Shown here piece by piece: positions 23,640-36,118 of a stretch of DNA of 64,000 nucleotides; positions within the stretch are counted from its first letter, which is position 1; each line of letters begins with the position of its first letter. Origin of the DNA: Achatina immaculata (Eukaryota; Mollusca; Gastropoda; Stylommatophora; Achatinidae). A program made the position numbers and the translations under genes. The stretch lies in the NCBI GenBank assembly GCA_009760885.1, contig CM019696.1, positions 42,330,221 through 42,394,220 on the forward strand, in the 5' to 3' direction. The notes under the pieces are model-generated. The model made no database searches and had not been told where the DNA came from. It worked only from the letters and a program-made list of their open reading frames with translations.

Positions 23640-26337
23640 GAGTAGCTACGAAAGGAAGGTCTCACAATTGGTCATTTAAACATTTACCAACTGTTACGGA
23701 AACTTTCTGAGGCAACTACTATAGTTAATCATAACTTCCGTGTCTTTGGCTTTTCAGAAAGTCATCTAAACAAAAATATAACTGACGAAGACATTAGGAC
23801 AGATGGTTAGAATTTACTTCAACATGACCCTATTAGGAAGCTTCAGACAGGAGTAGTTGTATATGTTACCACTGCCATACACTCTTGCCGTAGAACAGAC
23901 CTTGAGACACCAGATATTGAATGTATATGGTCGGAAATCAAACTTCCAAAGCAGAGCCCAATCTTAATTGGGTTTCTGTATCGTAATCCAAATGCGACAG
24001 CATCATGGTATGATCACTTTACAAGTATGATGGATTATGTTTTGTCTTTTAATTTAAAGGATATAATTGTTCTTGGAGATTTCAATATTTATTACAGACA
24101 AACAGATGCTATGTGGAATGATACTGTTTTATCATACGATTTATCCCAAATTATCACTAAACCTACCAGAGTAACTGAAACATCATCCATACTAATAGAT
24201 CACATATATGTAGCTCATCCAGAAAATATTATAGAATGTAAATTCCCTCACACATCGCTGAGTGATCACTACCCTGTCTGTTGCACATGGACATGACATG
24301 GCTTGAAAATTCCCAAAAATAAACATACCAGTATTAAATTTAGAAGTTTTAACAAATTCCGCTTAGAATCATTTCTGAAAGAGTTACAAGCAGCACCTCT
24401 AGATCATGTGTACCAACTAACTGACCCTGATAAGGCCCTGGAATATTGGATAAAAACCTTCAGGGATATATTTGACAAGCATGTTCCTATTAAAAGAGGT
24501 GAAGTGCCCCTGGATAACACCTGAGATATTGCAAGTTATGAGGGAAAGGGATCAGGTCCACAAAATTAAGGAATTCACTAGCTACCGATTACTTAGAAAT
24601 AGAGTTCAGTATTTAATTAGGCAAGAAAAGAGAAATTACTTTAGGAACCTAGTTCAGAATAAATCAGACAGTAAGTCTGTCTGGAAAGCAATTAACATTC
24701 TTGCAAATAAGAGAAAGCAGTCTGACTTGCAGAGTTATAACCATATTCCCACTTGAGTTCAGCAACCACTTCAGAGATGAAGTCAATATCTTAAAATCTT
24801 CACTACCAACCCCTATTTTTAATTTAAGCGAATTAAACAAATTTATAGGTAGCAAATGTACAAATCTAAAGCAACCCAGTATTCTTTTCATGTCAGTTAG
24901 TGAAGTTTACAATTATCTTTCATCTTTAAAGAACAACAACACAGCAGAACTTGATGAAATCAGCAACAAGATATTATGCTACTAGGCCACAGTAATTACA
25001 GATACACCAACATACATTTACAATCAGTGCATTGCACATTGTCATTTTCCTCAGGCTTTTAAAACTGCAAAAATATATCCCCTTTTAAAATCTGATTCTG
25101 AGAAAAATCCCTCAAGCTATAGACCAATTTCCATTCTATCAACTTTGTCAAAACCCCTAGAAAAACACATACAAAAAAAAAAAACCTTATAACACATGCA
25201 AGAAAATGATTTGATTGTTGACTGTCAATCAGGTTTTAGGCCGAAACATTCCTGTCACACAGCTCTCACAAAAATGACAGAATGTTGGTTATCTAATATA
25301 AATGATGATAAATTACGTGTCTTTGTTGACTTTAAAAAAGCATTTGACATGATTGATCATGAAATCCTAGTTAGAAAGCTTGAGACTTATAGATTACACC
25401 CTGACTTGACAAAATTTATTACATCTTTCCAACAGACAACAAGTAGTTTGCCTCAAAAACTCCAAGTCAAGTTCATCTGTGGTTGATAATGGTGTTCCAC
25501 AGGGATCTATTCTTGGTCCTCTCCTGTTTACCATCTACATCAATGATCTTCCACTTCATCTCAAAAAATCATCTTGTGACCTCTTTGCTGATGACTGCAC
25601 AGTTTACACTAGTGACAATGACTGTATTAACCTTGAGTCAACTCTTCAAATTGAAATAAACAGTCTAATTAACTGGAGCAATAACAACAGAATGCTCATA
25701 AACACCAGCAAAACAAAATCCATGCTCATTACAAGACATAAATTAACAAATTCACCAACAACAACACTACAGCTCCATGCTGGAACTTCACAGACAGAGA
25801 ATGTTAGTGAACATAAAACTCTAGGTCTCACGATTGAATCATCATGTAGACAATCTAACCAAACTCATTGGACAAAAAGTTTACCAATTTTCTAAAATTA
25901 AACATTTTCTTGACATAGACACCAGTAAAACATACTACATATCACAGATACAAACACACTTGGACTACTGTTCCACAGTCTGGGATGGTTGTTCCATGTC
26001 AAACATGAAAAGACTTTACTCACTTCAAAAACGAGCAGTAAAGCTTATAGATGACAAACATGCAGCATGTATTACAAATAAGGACAAACATCTTGATATT
26101 CTACCCCTCAAGAAGAGATTTCTTTTCAACAAGGCCAAGTTAATTCATAAAATTCTATCGCACAATGCTTCACACTATCTGTGGTCATCATTCAAATCCA
26201 ACCCAAAACACAGTCAACGCTTAAGCAATTGTATTCTCCCAAAACCAAGGCTTGACATGTTTGAAAAAAGCTTCTCTTACTCATCTGTCCACCTTTGGAA
26301 TGCCCTACCAATTCACATAAAACTTATATACAAGTAA
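23640..26337 (+). pseudogene. CR1-like ORF2 (endonuclease and reverse transcriptase), broken
   Basis: Endonuclease landmarks: LTIGHLNIYQL (start), FSESHLNK, IIVLGDFNIYY (24064-24096), IDHIYV and SLSDHYPV (24256-24279). Reverse transcriptase landmarks: SSYRPISILSTLSK near 25120, CQSGFRPKHSCHTALTKM, VFVDFKKAFDMIDHE (motif A), NGVPQGSILGPLLFTIYIND (motif B, 25485-25544) and LFADDCTVY (25581-25607). The C-terminus has YCSTVWDGCSMSNMKRLYSL and SSVHLWNALP. At least one stop and several frame changes break it. EN and RT residues are otherwise well kept. Confidence 0.88.
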
Positions 26338-26734
26338 TATTCGTTCTTATAACTTTAAACTTTGTCAACATCTGTTTGACATGGACTATATGCCTCCTAA
26401 GCATAGTTTAAAGTAGTTTAAAGTATGGCTTGAGTGTTATAATTTTTTTTTAATACTGCTTTTCTATAAATTTGTTGTTTTGAATGAATGTAAGAATGCA
26501 AGTTTATTTCATTTTGTTGCATAAATCAGTGTGTATAGTGTATGGACATGAGATAAGTTTATTATTTATTTATGTAATCATTTAATGTGTCTTCATGATT
26601 ATTATGCTCATTAACAAATACTGAATGACTGTGACTGAGTGAAAGCTGTATGATGAAGGGCAGAATGTCAGACAGGCCTGCGTGCCCAATTCTTAATCCT
26701 TTGAAAATAAAGCAAAAAGTATATTCGTACTGTA

Positions 26735-28440
26735 GTACTGCCTAAATCCTGCTTGTTGTGGAATGAGATTTTCACTTTCTAGGTACCATTTTAGCCTAGG
26801 TGAATGATGTGTTCCATCATTTTGCAGAGGCAGCTAGTGAAACTGATTGGCCTATAGCTGGAAGCTGTATTGCTGTTTTTCCCTGGCTTTAGCAGTGGTA
26901 CCATGCTTGCTTACTTCCAGATTTGAGGTAACTTACCTGTGCTCCAACCTACTGAAGATATCCAACAGGTTTCTTGTTGCTGCCATCCTAGGTTTTTTAT
27001 CATTTCATTGGACACTCCATCTGGTTCTGGTGATTTCCTTGGTTTCAGTTTACTGACTGCTAGGTCTAACTCACTGTGTGTGATTGGTGCATCCATGACC
27101 TCCAGTTTTCTGCCTTGTTCCTCTTCTTTCTGTGGGTCAATGCACACAACTGTATGCTGTTTCTCTGGATGGATATCAATGTTGCAATCTTGTACAAACA
27201 TGCGAGCAAAGTGATCTGCTACCTGCTTACCTGTAATGGTTTTCCCACCCTCTGTTAGTGTAATCTTTGTACTTCTTTCAGTGCTCTCATCACTGTTTGA
27301 TTAGTTTCCAGTTTCCTCCCATCCTTTTCAAAGTTTAGAGAATTTCCTTTTGCTAACTTTCCCATCTGGCTTGCAGTCTAGCTCTCTGAAATTTGGCCAT
27401 AGCATGTTGGTAATTATTGTGGTGTTCTTGGCAAGGTCTATTTTCTGCTAACTTTCGAGCTGTTTCCACGTCGTATGGAATTTTCCCAGCTCACTAGACC
27501 AGTATGGTTTATAGTCCCTAAGAGCTCCTCTGGGAATGGTTTCATGGGTGGCCTGAAGGATACAAGCATTGAATTCCTTCATTATGCTGTTAATATCCTT
27601 ACCTTCTGTGGAAAGCTGTCCCACCAGGATACCTGTATGATGTCTGTACATTGTCCAGTTTGCTTTTTTATAGTTCCATCTGGGGAGAGGGCTACTGGTT
27701 TTAACAAGTTCATTTTCTATTATCAAGAAGACTGGTCGATGGTCGCTACTTCCAAGTTGTTTTCCAACTTTGCACGTAATGTTCCACTTTAGGTCTGGAG
27801 AGTGGAATGCCAGATCTGGTGTTGAGGCTGTATGCTAAGCCTTTGAGTAAAATGTTGGGGGATCTGTTGGCTGGTTGATCAGGAGAAGTCCATTATCATC
27901 CTGCCAGCTCTCAATTTCCTCTCCTCTCTTGTCTATGTGGCCATAGCCCCAGCTCTGGGAATGGCTGTTAAAATCCCCACATAGTAAAGATGTGGATCAT
28001 TTCCAGAGCAAGTGGGCGGTCATTAGGACAGCAATAGTTAAGGAGGTGGAAGTCTGTAGATGGATCACCCAGTATTCGGCTCCTTCCATTTACACTCCCA
28101 CTTGGCAAGCACTGATCTTATTCTTAACAAGTGTGAGTACTCCTCTTTTTTTTCTGTCCTGTCATCTGATTTGAAACACTAGTAGCCTCTGATTTTAAAG
28201 GACACATCTTTGGTTATGTGTGTCTCCTGTATGTAGCACATACTTACCTGCTCTGCAAAGAGTATGTTCACTAGTTCCACCTTTTTACTACATCCATCTC
28301 TAACACTGTTGACACTCTCAGCATTCCACTGTATTATTTTAAACTCTTTTCTGGTGGTTTTCTGCTGTTGTATTTTCTGGCCAGCAGCTCTACTCTCTTA
28401 TGTCTCCCGGCTCCACAAGATGAACTGAGAGGATCTCCAG
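26735..28440 (-). mobile_element. I-like non-LTR element, endonuclease and RT start
   Basis: The minus strand carries the endonuclease: LQWNAESV, IQETHITKD, GDFNSHSQSWGYGHIDKRGE and SSDHRPVFLI. A linker follows (LKPRKSPEPDGVSNEMIKNL), then RT motif SYRPISLTSCLCKMMEH, ending at GFRQY at the boundary with the CR1-like element. The rest is at 16450-19130. Several stops occur. The 5' end fades out near 28440. Confidence 0.85.
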
Positions 28441-28504
28441 TAGCACGGGGGTCAAACCCGGTGACATTTGCTGCTTTCCTAAGACATCCTATTTTACATG
28501 TGGT

Positions 28505-28605
28505 TATTTTATTCTGTTGTTTCTTAGTAAGTGGCCATGTCTGTCACTCTGTTGTTTCTTAGTAAGTGGCCATGTCTGTCACTCTGTTGTTTCTTAGTAA
28601 GTGCC
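28505..28605. repeat. Three-copy tandem repeat
   Basis: Three copies of a unit with tctgttgtttcttagtaagt and ggccatgtctgtcac. Confidence 0.85.
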
Positions 28606-28639
28606 CTGTCACCTGTTAACATCTGCTATAATTAGTTCA

Positions 28640-28915
28640 TACATGTCAAACTGTCCTACCTGTCAACATGTCTTATTATTTACTTTTGTCAAACTGTCCT
28701 ACCTGTCAACATGTCTTATTATTTACTTTTGTCAAACTGTCCTACCTGTCAACATGTCTTATTATTTACTTTTGTCAAACTGTCCTACCTGTCAACATGT
28801 CTTATTATTTACTTTTGTCAAACTGTCCTACCTGTCAACATGTCTTATTATTTACTTTTGTCAAACTGTCCTACCTGTCAACATGTCTTATTATTTACTT
28901 TTGTCAAACTGTCAT
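28640..28915. repeat. Minisatellite, 43-bp unit
   Basis: Six to seven near identical copies of tgtcaaactgtcctacctgt with caacatgtcttattatttac. Its motif resembles the arrays at 14095-16130 on the other side of the I-like element. Confidence 0.9.
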
Positions 28916-28934
28916 ACTAATTGAGATCTGACAC

Positions 28935-29445
28935 TTCCCACTCAACTCTATAATATAACACTTAAACTCTAAACAATGATACTTAGCCACACAACTCCAA
29001 ACAATGAAACAACACAACTCCAAACAATGACACTTACAACACAGCTTCAAACAATGATACTTAGCCAAGTCACATAACTCCAAATTACCACACAACTTCT
29101 AACAATGATACTTAGTCACACAACTTCAAACAAAGAGCACTTAGTCACACAACTTCAAACAAGGACACTTAGTCACACAACTTCAAACAAGGACACTTAG
29201 TCACACAACTTCAAACAATGACACTTAGTCACACAACTTTAAACAGGGACACTTAGTCACACAAGTAAAAACAAAGGCACTTAGTCACACAACTTCAAAC
29301 AAGGTCACTTAGTCACACAACTTCAAACAAGGTCACTTAGTCACACAACTTCAAACAATGACACTTAGTCACACAACTTCAAACAAGGTCACTTAGTCAC
29401 ACAACTTCAAACAAGGTCACTTAATCACACAATCCCACTTACAGC
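28935..29445. repeat. Minisatellite related to TMEM185 exon 4 end (distal part)
   Basis: Units of about 28 bp such as gacacttagtcacacaactt followed by caaacaa. The least derived units, near 28970-29090, read acttagccacacaactccaa acaatg. They match the complement of the exon 4 end and donor (acttaccacccaactcc aaacaat at 30699-30721). A hAT-type MITE separates this part from 30377-30735. Confidence 0.75.
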
Positions 29446-30376
29446 CAGTGATCCTTCTAAGCTGCGCGGCAATGTGACCACATACATAAAAAGGTCATGC
29501 CATGCACAAAATTTTATATGCTGCGCAAAAGTAATAAAGGTGATACGTTTTTCAGTTTCCTGATGTTTCTTTACGCTTTCTTCATTTTCACTGAAGAAAA
29601 ATATGATATTACTGTATGAGTTTGGTTCTCTGATCTCTTCTGATTTTATATTATTTATTTATTTATGAATGAAAAAATGCTGTACAGATAAAATGGGCAT
29701 TTATTTGGTACATAGGACCCAAACAGAATATCTTGATTTTGCAGACGACATAACTCTTATCAGTGACAACGTGAAACCTATGCAGGAAAAAACAGATTCT
29801 GTCTTTCTAGACTAGCAAAACAGGTCTTGAAATTAACAAAGGCAAAACAAAAATTATGAAACTTCTCATTAATCAAGAAGGAAAAATGTACATAGAGGGG
29901 CATTTAGACAGTAATGCACCACATCGTTTTTTTTTTTCAGCTAATAATGAAGATAGAAGCGTGAAATTTTGCACACTTTAAATGTGGCATGTGCTGATTG
30001 CTGAACCAAATTGCACCTCAATCCGAGCTATAGATTGGATCACAGCAGGACGAAGAAAAAGAGGTCGACCACGTGAACCTCTAAAGAGGACACTGTTAAG
30101 AGAAGCCAGTTTAGTGAACATAACATCCCTTGATTAAGTTGAATAACTCGCGGAAAACAGGAAAACTTGGCAAACAACTACGTGAGCCCTATGTGACGTT
30201 TAACGGCACAGGAAGGATGTAGAATGTAAGATTCATTTATTGCTATAAGAACTTAAAATTATACTTATTATTTAACATTAGGAGGCAAATGTGTGCACAA
30301 AATGTTTCTTGGGAATATATTTGCACACAGGTTGAAAATTTTGCATGCAACCTGCAAAACTTTACAGGGAACGTTG
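29446..30376. mobile_element. hAT-type MITE carrying an RTE-A fragment
   Basis: The ends are cagtgatccttctaagctgc and acagggaacgttg. The duplications are cttacagc (29438-29445) and cttacaac (30377-30384). Its ends and interior match the MITE at 875-1346. An RTE-A fragment lies inside at 29672-30230, so the MITE body itself is about 370 bp. Confidence 0.8.
29672..30230 (+). mobile_element. RTE-A fragment inside MITE
   Basis: Plus-strand stretch around the polymerase box (LDFADDITLISDNV near 29740) and the thumb region, then an internal loss, then the C-terminal end (GRRKRGRPRE near 30050). The 3' end shows the family tail gatgtagaatgtaag. Confidence 0.75.
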
Positions 30377-30735
30377 CTTACAACACAGCTTCAAACAATG
30401 ACACATAGCCACACAACTCAAGCAATGAAACAGCCATACAGCTTCAAACAATGACACATAGCCACATAACTCAAGCAATGAAACAGCCATACAGCTTCAA
30501 ACAATGACACATGCCACCCAACTCCAAACAATCACACTCAACCAAATAGATTCAAACAATGATATTTGCCACCCAACTCCAAACAATCACACTTAATAAC
30601 ATAGATTCAAATAGTGACACACCGCACAGCTTCAAACAATGATACTTGGCACCCAAATCCAAACAATCATACTTAACCACATAGATTAAAACAATGATAC
30701 TTACCACCCAACTCCAAACAATTATGCCATCAAGT
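30377..30735. repeat. Minisatellite overlapping TMEM185 exon 4 donor (proximal part)
   Basis: About five units of roughly 57 bp with gccacccaactccaaacaat and acatagattcaaacaatg. The last unit is the real exon 4 end with its donor (30699-30725). Unlike the true donor (acttac on this strand), the other copies read atttgc, acttgg or similar, so they lack GTAAGT. Confidence 0.85.
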
Positions 30736-30788
30736 CTCAGAGCTAGAAATATAAACTGGAGGATGTTCACTGAGCAGAAAAGTTCCAG
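30705..30788 (-). CDS. TMEM185: TMEM185-like exon 4
   Basis: The acceptor is TTTTTCCCTGTTTAG and the donor GTAAGT (30699-30704). The 84-nt exon gives 28 residues in phase 0, beginning LELFCSVNILQFIFLALRLD and ending GIIVWSWV. The human protein has LEILCSVNILQFIFIALRLD followed by KIIHWPWL. The last 20 or so bases of the exon are the source sequence of the neighbouring minisatellite. Confidence 0.95.
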
Positions 30789-31139
30789 CTAAACAGGGAA
30801 AAATACAAACACAACTTTTACAGCAGTGACTGTTAACTAAAGGTCTGCAGGTGTGACATGGAAGTGTGGGTGAGGACCAAAAATAAGTGTTTTTGACAGT
30901 TTTACATGGTATTTCCTTAAAAAAAAAAACTAGTGGTATGCCTTGGTTAATTTTTAAAACTTTTTTAGTGTAAATGAAGTGAAAAAGGTTGAGTACGTGT
31001 GTGTAAATATGCCATGCATTGAGTCTTTAACTCAAAACTGATATACTCAAAGTGGTCACAAATCAGGCAGATTTTGGTTAATTCAGACTTTTTTCAAACT
31101 TAACATCTCTCCCTAAAGTACAGCACTTTCTGTGTTTTC
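30789..31139. other. Intronic stretch, nothing recognised
   Basis: Start of intron 3 on the 5' side of exon 4. AT-rich, with no open frame of note and no repeat. It includes the polypyrimidine tract of the exon 4 acceptor. Confidence 0.5.
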
Positions 31140-34045
31140 TACCAGATATAATGCCATGTTGACAACCTTATCCTGGGACCTATCTAGAGGTGACTCTGAA
31201 TGGGAAAAAAAAAAGAACTTGTAGAAACTCGCAACGAAACCAACCGAGGATCACAGATGCCAACTCCGAAGAGCTCAGACAAAGATCGAAAGAATACATT
31301 CATCGGCCCCAAAATCTGACAAAGACTGGACTCTGGAACGTTAGAACAATGGTAGCAGAATCAAAAACTAATCAAGTAATTAGAGAAATGGAGAGATACC
31401 ACCTAGACGTACTGGGCATCAGTAAAATGCGATGACCAGAAGCAGGTAAAATATTGATGAAAAACGGCAAGTTAATAATATATTCATGCAGAGACGATGG
31501 GAAACACCAAGAGGGGGTAGGTATAATTATGTCTAATGTAGCAGGAAAGAGAATAATAGAATGGGAACCAGTGAACAGTCATATAACAAGAGCACGAAAC
31601 AACCTAAGGCATGGAATAATGACAACAATATAGTGTTAAGCACCCATGAACGATGCAGATGATGAGGTAAAAGATGATTTCTATCACCAATTACAACAAA
31701 TCATTAACAAAGTGACACGATATCCTAATTGCTATGGAACACTTCAACGCTAAGGTAGGGAAAGACAGCACTGATGTCGAAAAAGTAATGGGGAAAGAAG
31801 GAACTGACAAGGTAAATCAGAACAGAGAAAGATTAATTGAAATATATCTAACAGAGGACATGGTCATTGAAGACACAATATTTCCACACAAAGAGATATA
31901 TAAAACAACGTGGATATCTCCAGATGATAAAACTAGAAACCAGATACATCATTTTTGTATTATAAAAAGCAATACAGAAGATCACTGATAGATGTAAAGG
32001 CATACAGGGATGCAGATTTCAACAGTGATCACAATCTGTGTATAGGGAAAATAAAACTAAAACTGAAAAGCCAACACAAGAAAGCATTACTCAGAAAGAT
32101 AAACAGCCACAGCCTACAAGAAGAAAATACTAATCGGAATTTCAATCAGGAACTTGCCAATCACTCCACAATACTCAGTGAAGTAGAGGAGATAGGTACA
32201 GATGAATTATGGAATTCTAACAGCACAGCCATAACAACAGCAGCAAAGGCAAGCGTTGGACTAAAAACTAAACAAATAGAAAAGCATGGATATCAGAAAA
32301 CACATGGAAGTACATACATGAAAGACAAGCAGCCAAATTAGCCATGTTGAATCTAAAGAGATCCTGAAAAAGATCTGGTGAAAGCAATATACAAAGAAAA
32401 AGACAATAAAAGTAAAAACTTCAGCTAGAAGGGATAAAAAAGAATATACAGACCAATATTGCGAAAGAGGCAGAGAAAGCAGCAAAAACAAGAGACAGCA
32501 AAACTTTATATAACATACAAAAGAGGCTAACAGGTACTATTACATCTAAAGAAAGACAATCCTTAGGTAAACTGGAACCCTATTAACATCAAATAAAGAC
32601 CAAAAGCAAAGATAGGCTGAACACTTCCAAGAAATACTTAATCGATCACACCCAAAAGAAAAACCTTGAAATTGATTTACCAACCCCTACAACTAAATAT
32701 CAACCTAGATGAAATTACATTGCATGAAACTGAAACAGCAGTGAATCTAATGGCTAACAACAAAGCTGCAGGTGAAGATGAAATAACACCCAAAATGTTA
32801 AAATCTATCAATAGACACAACATGAGACAAATACAGAGAATGTTTAATAAGGATTGGAAAGAAAAAAGGTCCCTTCTAAATGGAAAAAAGGAATCATTGT
32901 TAAAATACTAAAAAAAGGCAACCTTAGCAACTGTAACAATCAGAGAGGAGTAACCTTAATATCAGTTGTGTCAAAAGTATTTTGCAAGGTCATTTTGAAT
33001 AGACTTAAAGATATAGTGGATACAGCAATGAGAGAAGAACAAGCAGGACTTCGAAAATGAAGAAACTGTCTCGACCAGATCTTTACAGTACGAATAATAC
33101 ATGAAGAACATACTGAAAAGCAGAGAATATTAATTCTGAACTTCATAGACTTTAAAAAGGCATTTGATAGCATACACAGAGATTCATTATGGAGAATTGT
33201 AAGACTATATGGAATACCATTTAAACTGTCAACATCATTAAGGACCTCTAAAATGGATATGTTTGTGCAGTCAAAACAGAGATGAGTGAATGGTTCCAGA
33301 CTGAAAAAGGCATGATCCAAAGATGTATACTATCTCCTTTGCTTTTTAGAATTACAATAGACTTCATAAAGAAAAAATGCTGCACAGGTAACACAGGTAT
33401 TGACTGGGTACATGGGATCCAACTAGAAGATCTTGATTTTGCTGATGACATAACTCTTATCAGCAACAATGTGAATTCCATGCAAGAAAAAACAGATAGC
33501 CTGTCTTCACTGGCAAGCAAAATAGGACTTAAAATTAACAAAGACAAAACAAAAATAATGAAACTTCCCATTAATCAAAATGGAAAAATACATGTAGAAG
33601 GGACAGATGTTGAAGAAGTCAATCAATTTGCATACCTTGACAGCTGCACAGAACAGAATGGTGATACCAGAAAGGAAGTTAGAATTAGAACTGCAAAAGC
33701 AGCATTGATCTTCAAGAATCTTGAGAACATACAGCATTCAAACGTTATCACCACAAAAACCAAGTTAAGACTATTCAAATTTAATATCCACCCTCATTTA
33801 CGCATGCGAAAGCTGGAAAACAACTAAAGAAATAGATAATACCAAAAACAAGCTATCAAGTGGAATACAACAGGCCAAAGAAAAAGAGGCCAACCATGTG
33901 AAACTCTAAAGAGGATACTGTTAAATGAGGCCAAATTAATAGGCATAAAATCCTTTGATGAGGTTGAAAAGCTTGCCAAAAACAGGAAAAACTGGCGAAC
34001 TACCTTGTGAGCCCTATGTGACGTCTAATAGCACAGGAAGGATAT
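31140..34045 (+). mobile_element. RTE-A copy, longest (endonuclease to 3' end)
   Basis: Plus-strand remains of a complete polyprotein: endonuclease start LTKTGLWNVRTMVAES (31316-31363), LGISKMRW where the family would have Glu before the Met, HFNAKVGKDSTDVEK, KTTWISPDDKTRNQIHHF, linker NLMANNKAAGEDEITPKML (32748-32804), motif A FIDFKKAFDSIHRDSLW, and the polymerase box LDFADDITLIS (33433-33465) with its two Asp intact. It ends with the ALCDV-like C-terminus and the tail ggatataagagtaata. Many frame changes make it inactive. Confidence 0.85.
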
Positions 34046-34379
34046 AAGAGTAATATTTATTATTCTGTCATGTATGGAAAGCTTTAATTTACATAAGTCA
34101 TGTCATGACTTCTGCATGTGTTTGTGCTAGTCACATATGCTAAACTAAGGATTAATCTTTTCAAAATTTAAAACTTCTTATTTTGGACATATAAATGGTT
34201 TTTTTTAACACTTTAAAATTAACTTTAATCACACATTTTTAAATGTAGTTGGGAGTTTATGGAGTTAAGTAAATGCTAAAAAAATAGGCCTCACATCACT
34301 TCTGGTAAAACATGGCTGCTGTATTGTTTAATCGTAAAAATGATTTTTGCTGGTGTTATTAATAAACCCATAATACTAA
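34046..34379. other. Intronic stretch, nothing recognised
   Basis: AT-rich. No coding or repeat signal seen. Confidence 0.5.
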
Positions 34380-35093
34380 CAAAGTGGTACCAGGATGGTT
34401 AGGATTCTTCAGAATTGCTGAGAAAATGATGAACCCAAGTCTCATCCATAGTCACAAATTGCTGAAGAAACTTTTCAGGATCTGCAGAAAAATGGCCAGG
34501 ATTGTCTCTTGACATGTTGAGACGCTGTTGTTTGTGATCAGCTCCAAGAAGTTTCGGGACCCATCGAGCAGAGACCTTGTCATTTGAAGATCATTGTGAA
34601 TAATGGCATGAACATGTTCCTGGGAGATGCCCAACTCAGTAGCAATGTACCACTCAGTTAGTCGTCGATCCATTGTCATGTCATAGATTCTATCGGTGGT
34701 TACCGCTCTTGGTCTTCCTGGGCAGGGATCATCTTCCAGACTCTCCCTTCCATGTTTGAACTGAGCTGCCCATTTCTTCACTGTGCTGTAAGAAGGGCAC
34801 TCTCCCCTAGAGTCTCTACCATATCCTCATGGATCTACTTCGATGATAAGTCCTTGATGCAGAGGTAGCGAATGACTGCTGGATGAGAAATGTTATCCAT
34901 TTTCTCAATCTCTGCCACCCCTTACCACTTCAGTAGTTTGTAAAAAAAACAAATCTGTTGCAGTTAACTTCTTGAAACTTGGTGTTTAATCTTACATTAA
35001 CCTGATCTACAAATGCACCTAATATCAACTGTGCATTTCAAGTATTTGTACATTATGCCGAGAACTTATCAATCACCCCTCGTAACAGTTTCT
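34380..35093 (-). mobile_element. mariner element, 3' truncated
   Basis: The minus strand begins near 35093 with a terminal repeat containing ggtgattgataagttctc. The transposase follows in shifted frames: VKKWAAQFKHGRESLEDDP and GRPRAVT (helix-turn-helix part), DRRLTEWYIATELGISQEHV, ARWVPKLL and VTMDETWVHHF, which includes the first catalytic Asp. It stops there, so the rest of the catalytic domain and the other end are missing. Confidence 0.85.
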
Positions 35094-35324
35094 GTTATAA
35101 CTTTTAAGATGTCAGCAAAGAAAATATACTCAAAAGTCAATATTCAAAAAATATCATGAAGGCCACTAAAACTAGATCAGTTTGTTTTGGTCTGACTTGT
35201 GCAGCTCAATACATAGAGGCTGATCATCAACTGTAAGCATTCATCAATGTCTTTATTGCAGCAAGATCAGAAAACATAATTGTGAAGATGTTCGGAAAGT
35301 TCTAGAATCATATGCTGAGAGATA
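35094..35324. other. Intronic stretch, nothing recognised
   Basis: No coding or repeat signal seen. Confidence 0.45.
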
Positions 35325-35480
35325 AACAGTGGAAGTGTTACAAGACTACGCACAGCAAGGTAGTACACATGAAGGAGATAAACAGTGGGAAGTGTTACAC
35401 GACTGAGAACAGCAAGGTAGTACACAGGAAGTAAATAAACAGTGGGAAGTGTTATAAGACTAAAAACAGCACAGTAGTGT
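35325..35480. repeat. Three-copy ~57-bp tandem repeat
   Basis: Units with gagataaacagtgggaagtg and acagcaaggtagtacaca, diverged. Confidence 0.8.
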
Positions 35481-35754
35481 ACAGAAAGGAGATAAAAAAA
35501 AAAATTGGTTGGTGCATCTTGCCATGGTGAACAGAGGTCAGGAGAAAAAAATGCATCTCAAATGAACATAATCTTTCTTTATGAGAAACAAGAAAAAAAG
35601 CAAGATTTAGAATTCTGATCATTTTCATTTTCGCAAGTGTAAACTTATGTTCTAGTAACAATAAAACTGTAATTTTCATCAACAGAAAGAAAACTACTTT
35701 TCATTCTTCCTAAATTGTAATTTTGGCTACTCTGTTCTCTTATAATCATTGTAT

Positions 35755-35873
35755 TATTGTTCTCTGCACTAGTTTCTGCTATCTTTGTACCAATTCTGCT
35801 CTCTGCACTAGTTTCTGCTATCTTTGTATCAATTCTGTTCTCTGTACTAGTTTCTGCTATCTCTGTGCCAACT
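35755..35873. repeat. 60-bp minisatellite, left part
   Basis: Units with gcactagtttctgctatctt and tgtaccaattctg. It is interrupted by an RTE-B insertion and resumes at 38176. Confidence 0.8.
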
Positions 35874-36118
35874 TTCTCTCTCTCTGAACCTTAAGTGCCC
35901 AGGGCACATGAGGCTTCCGCAAGGGTTTTCCACAAATACCTGTCATTTGCCTTTTTTTCTGCTCTTGCCCAGGTGAGCCCTCTATTGCTAAACATCCTTT
36001 CTGTTGTTCTTCTACATGTCTCTTTTGGTCTACCCTTATTTCTGTTCCCCTGTGGTGTCCATCTTAGTGCTATTTTTGGTAGTGAGTTGTCAGTCATTCG
36101 TAGCACATGTCCCAACCA

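Larger units (their letters stand above)
19131..26733 (+). mobile_element. CR1-like non-LTR retrotransposon, near full length
   Basis: It has a 5' region with a 25-bp minisatellite, ORF1 (19679-23403, interrupted) and ORF2 (23640-26337) with endonuclease and reverse transcriptase, and a 3' UTR to about 26733. It sits inside the I-like element: the host frame reads GFRQY just beyond 26735 and QYRKSSD just before 19130. An RTE-C copy (21245-22495) is inserted in ORF1. Without that insert the element is about 6.3 kb, normal for CR1-type elements. Stops and frameshifts show it is dead. Confidence 0.85.
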
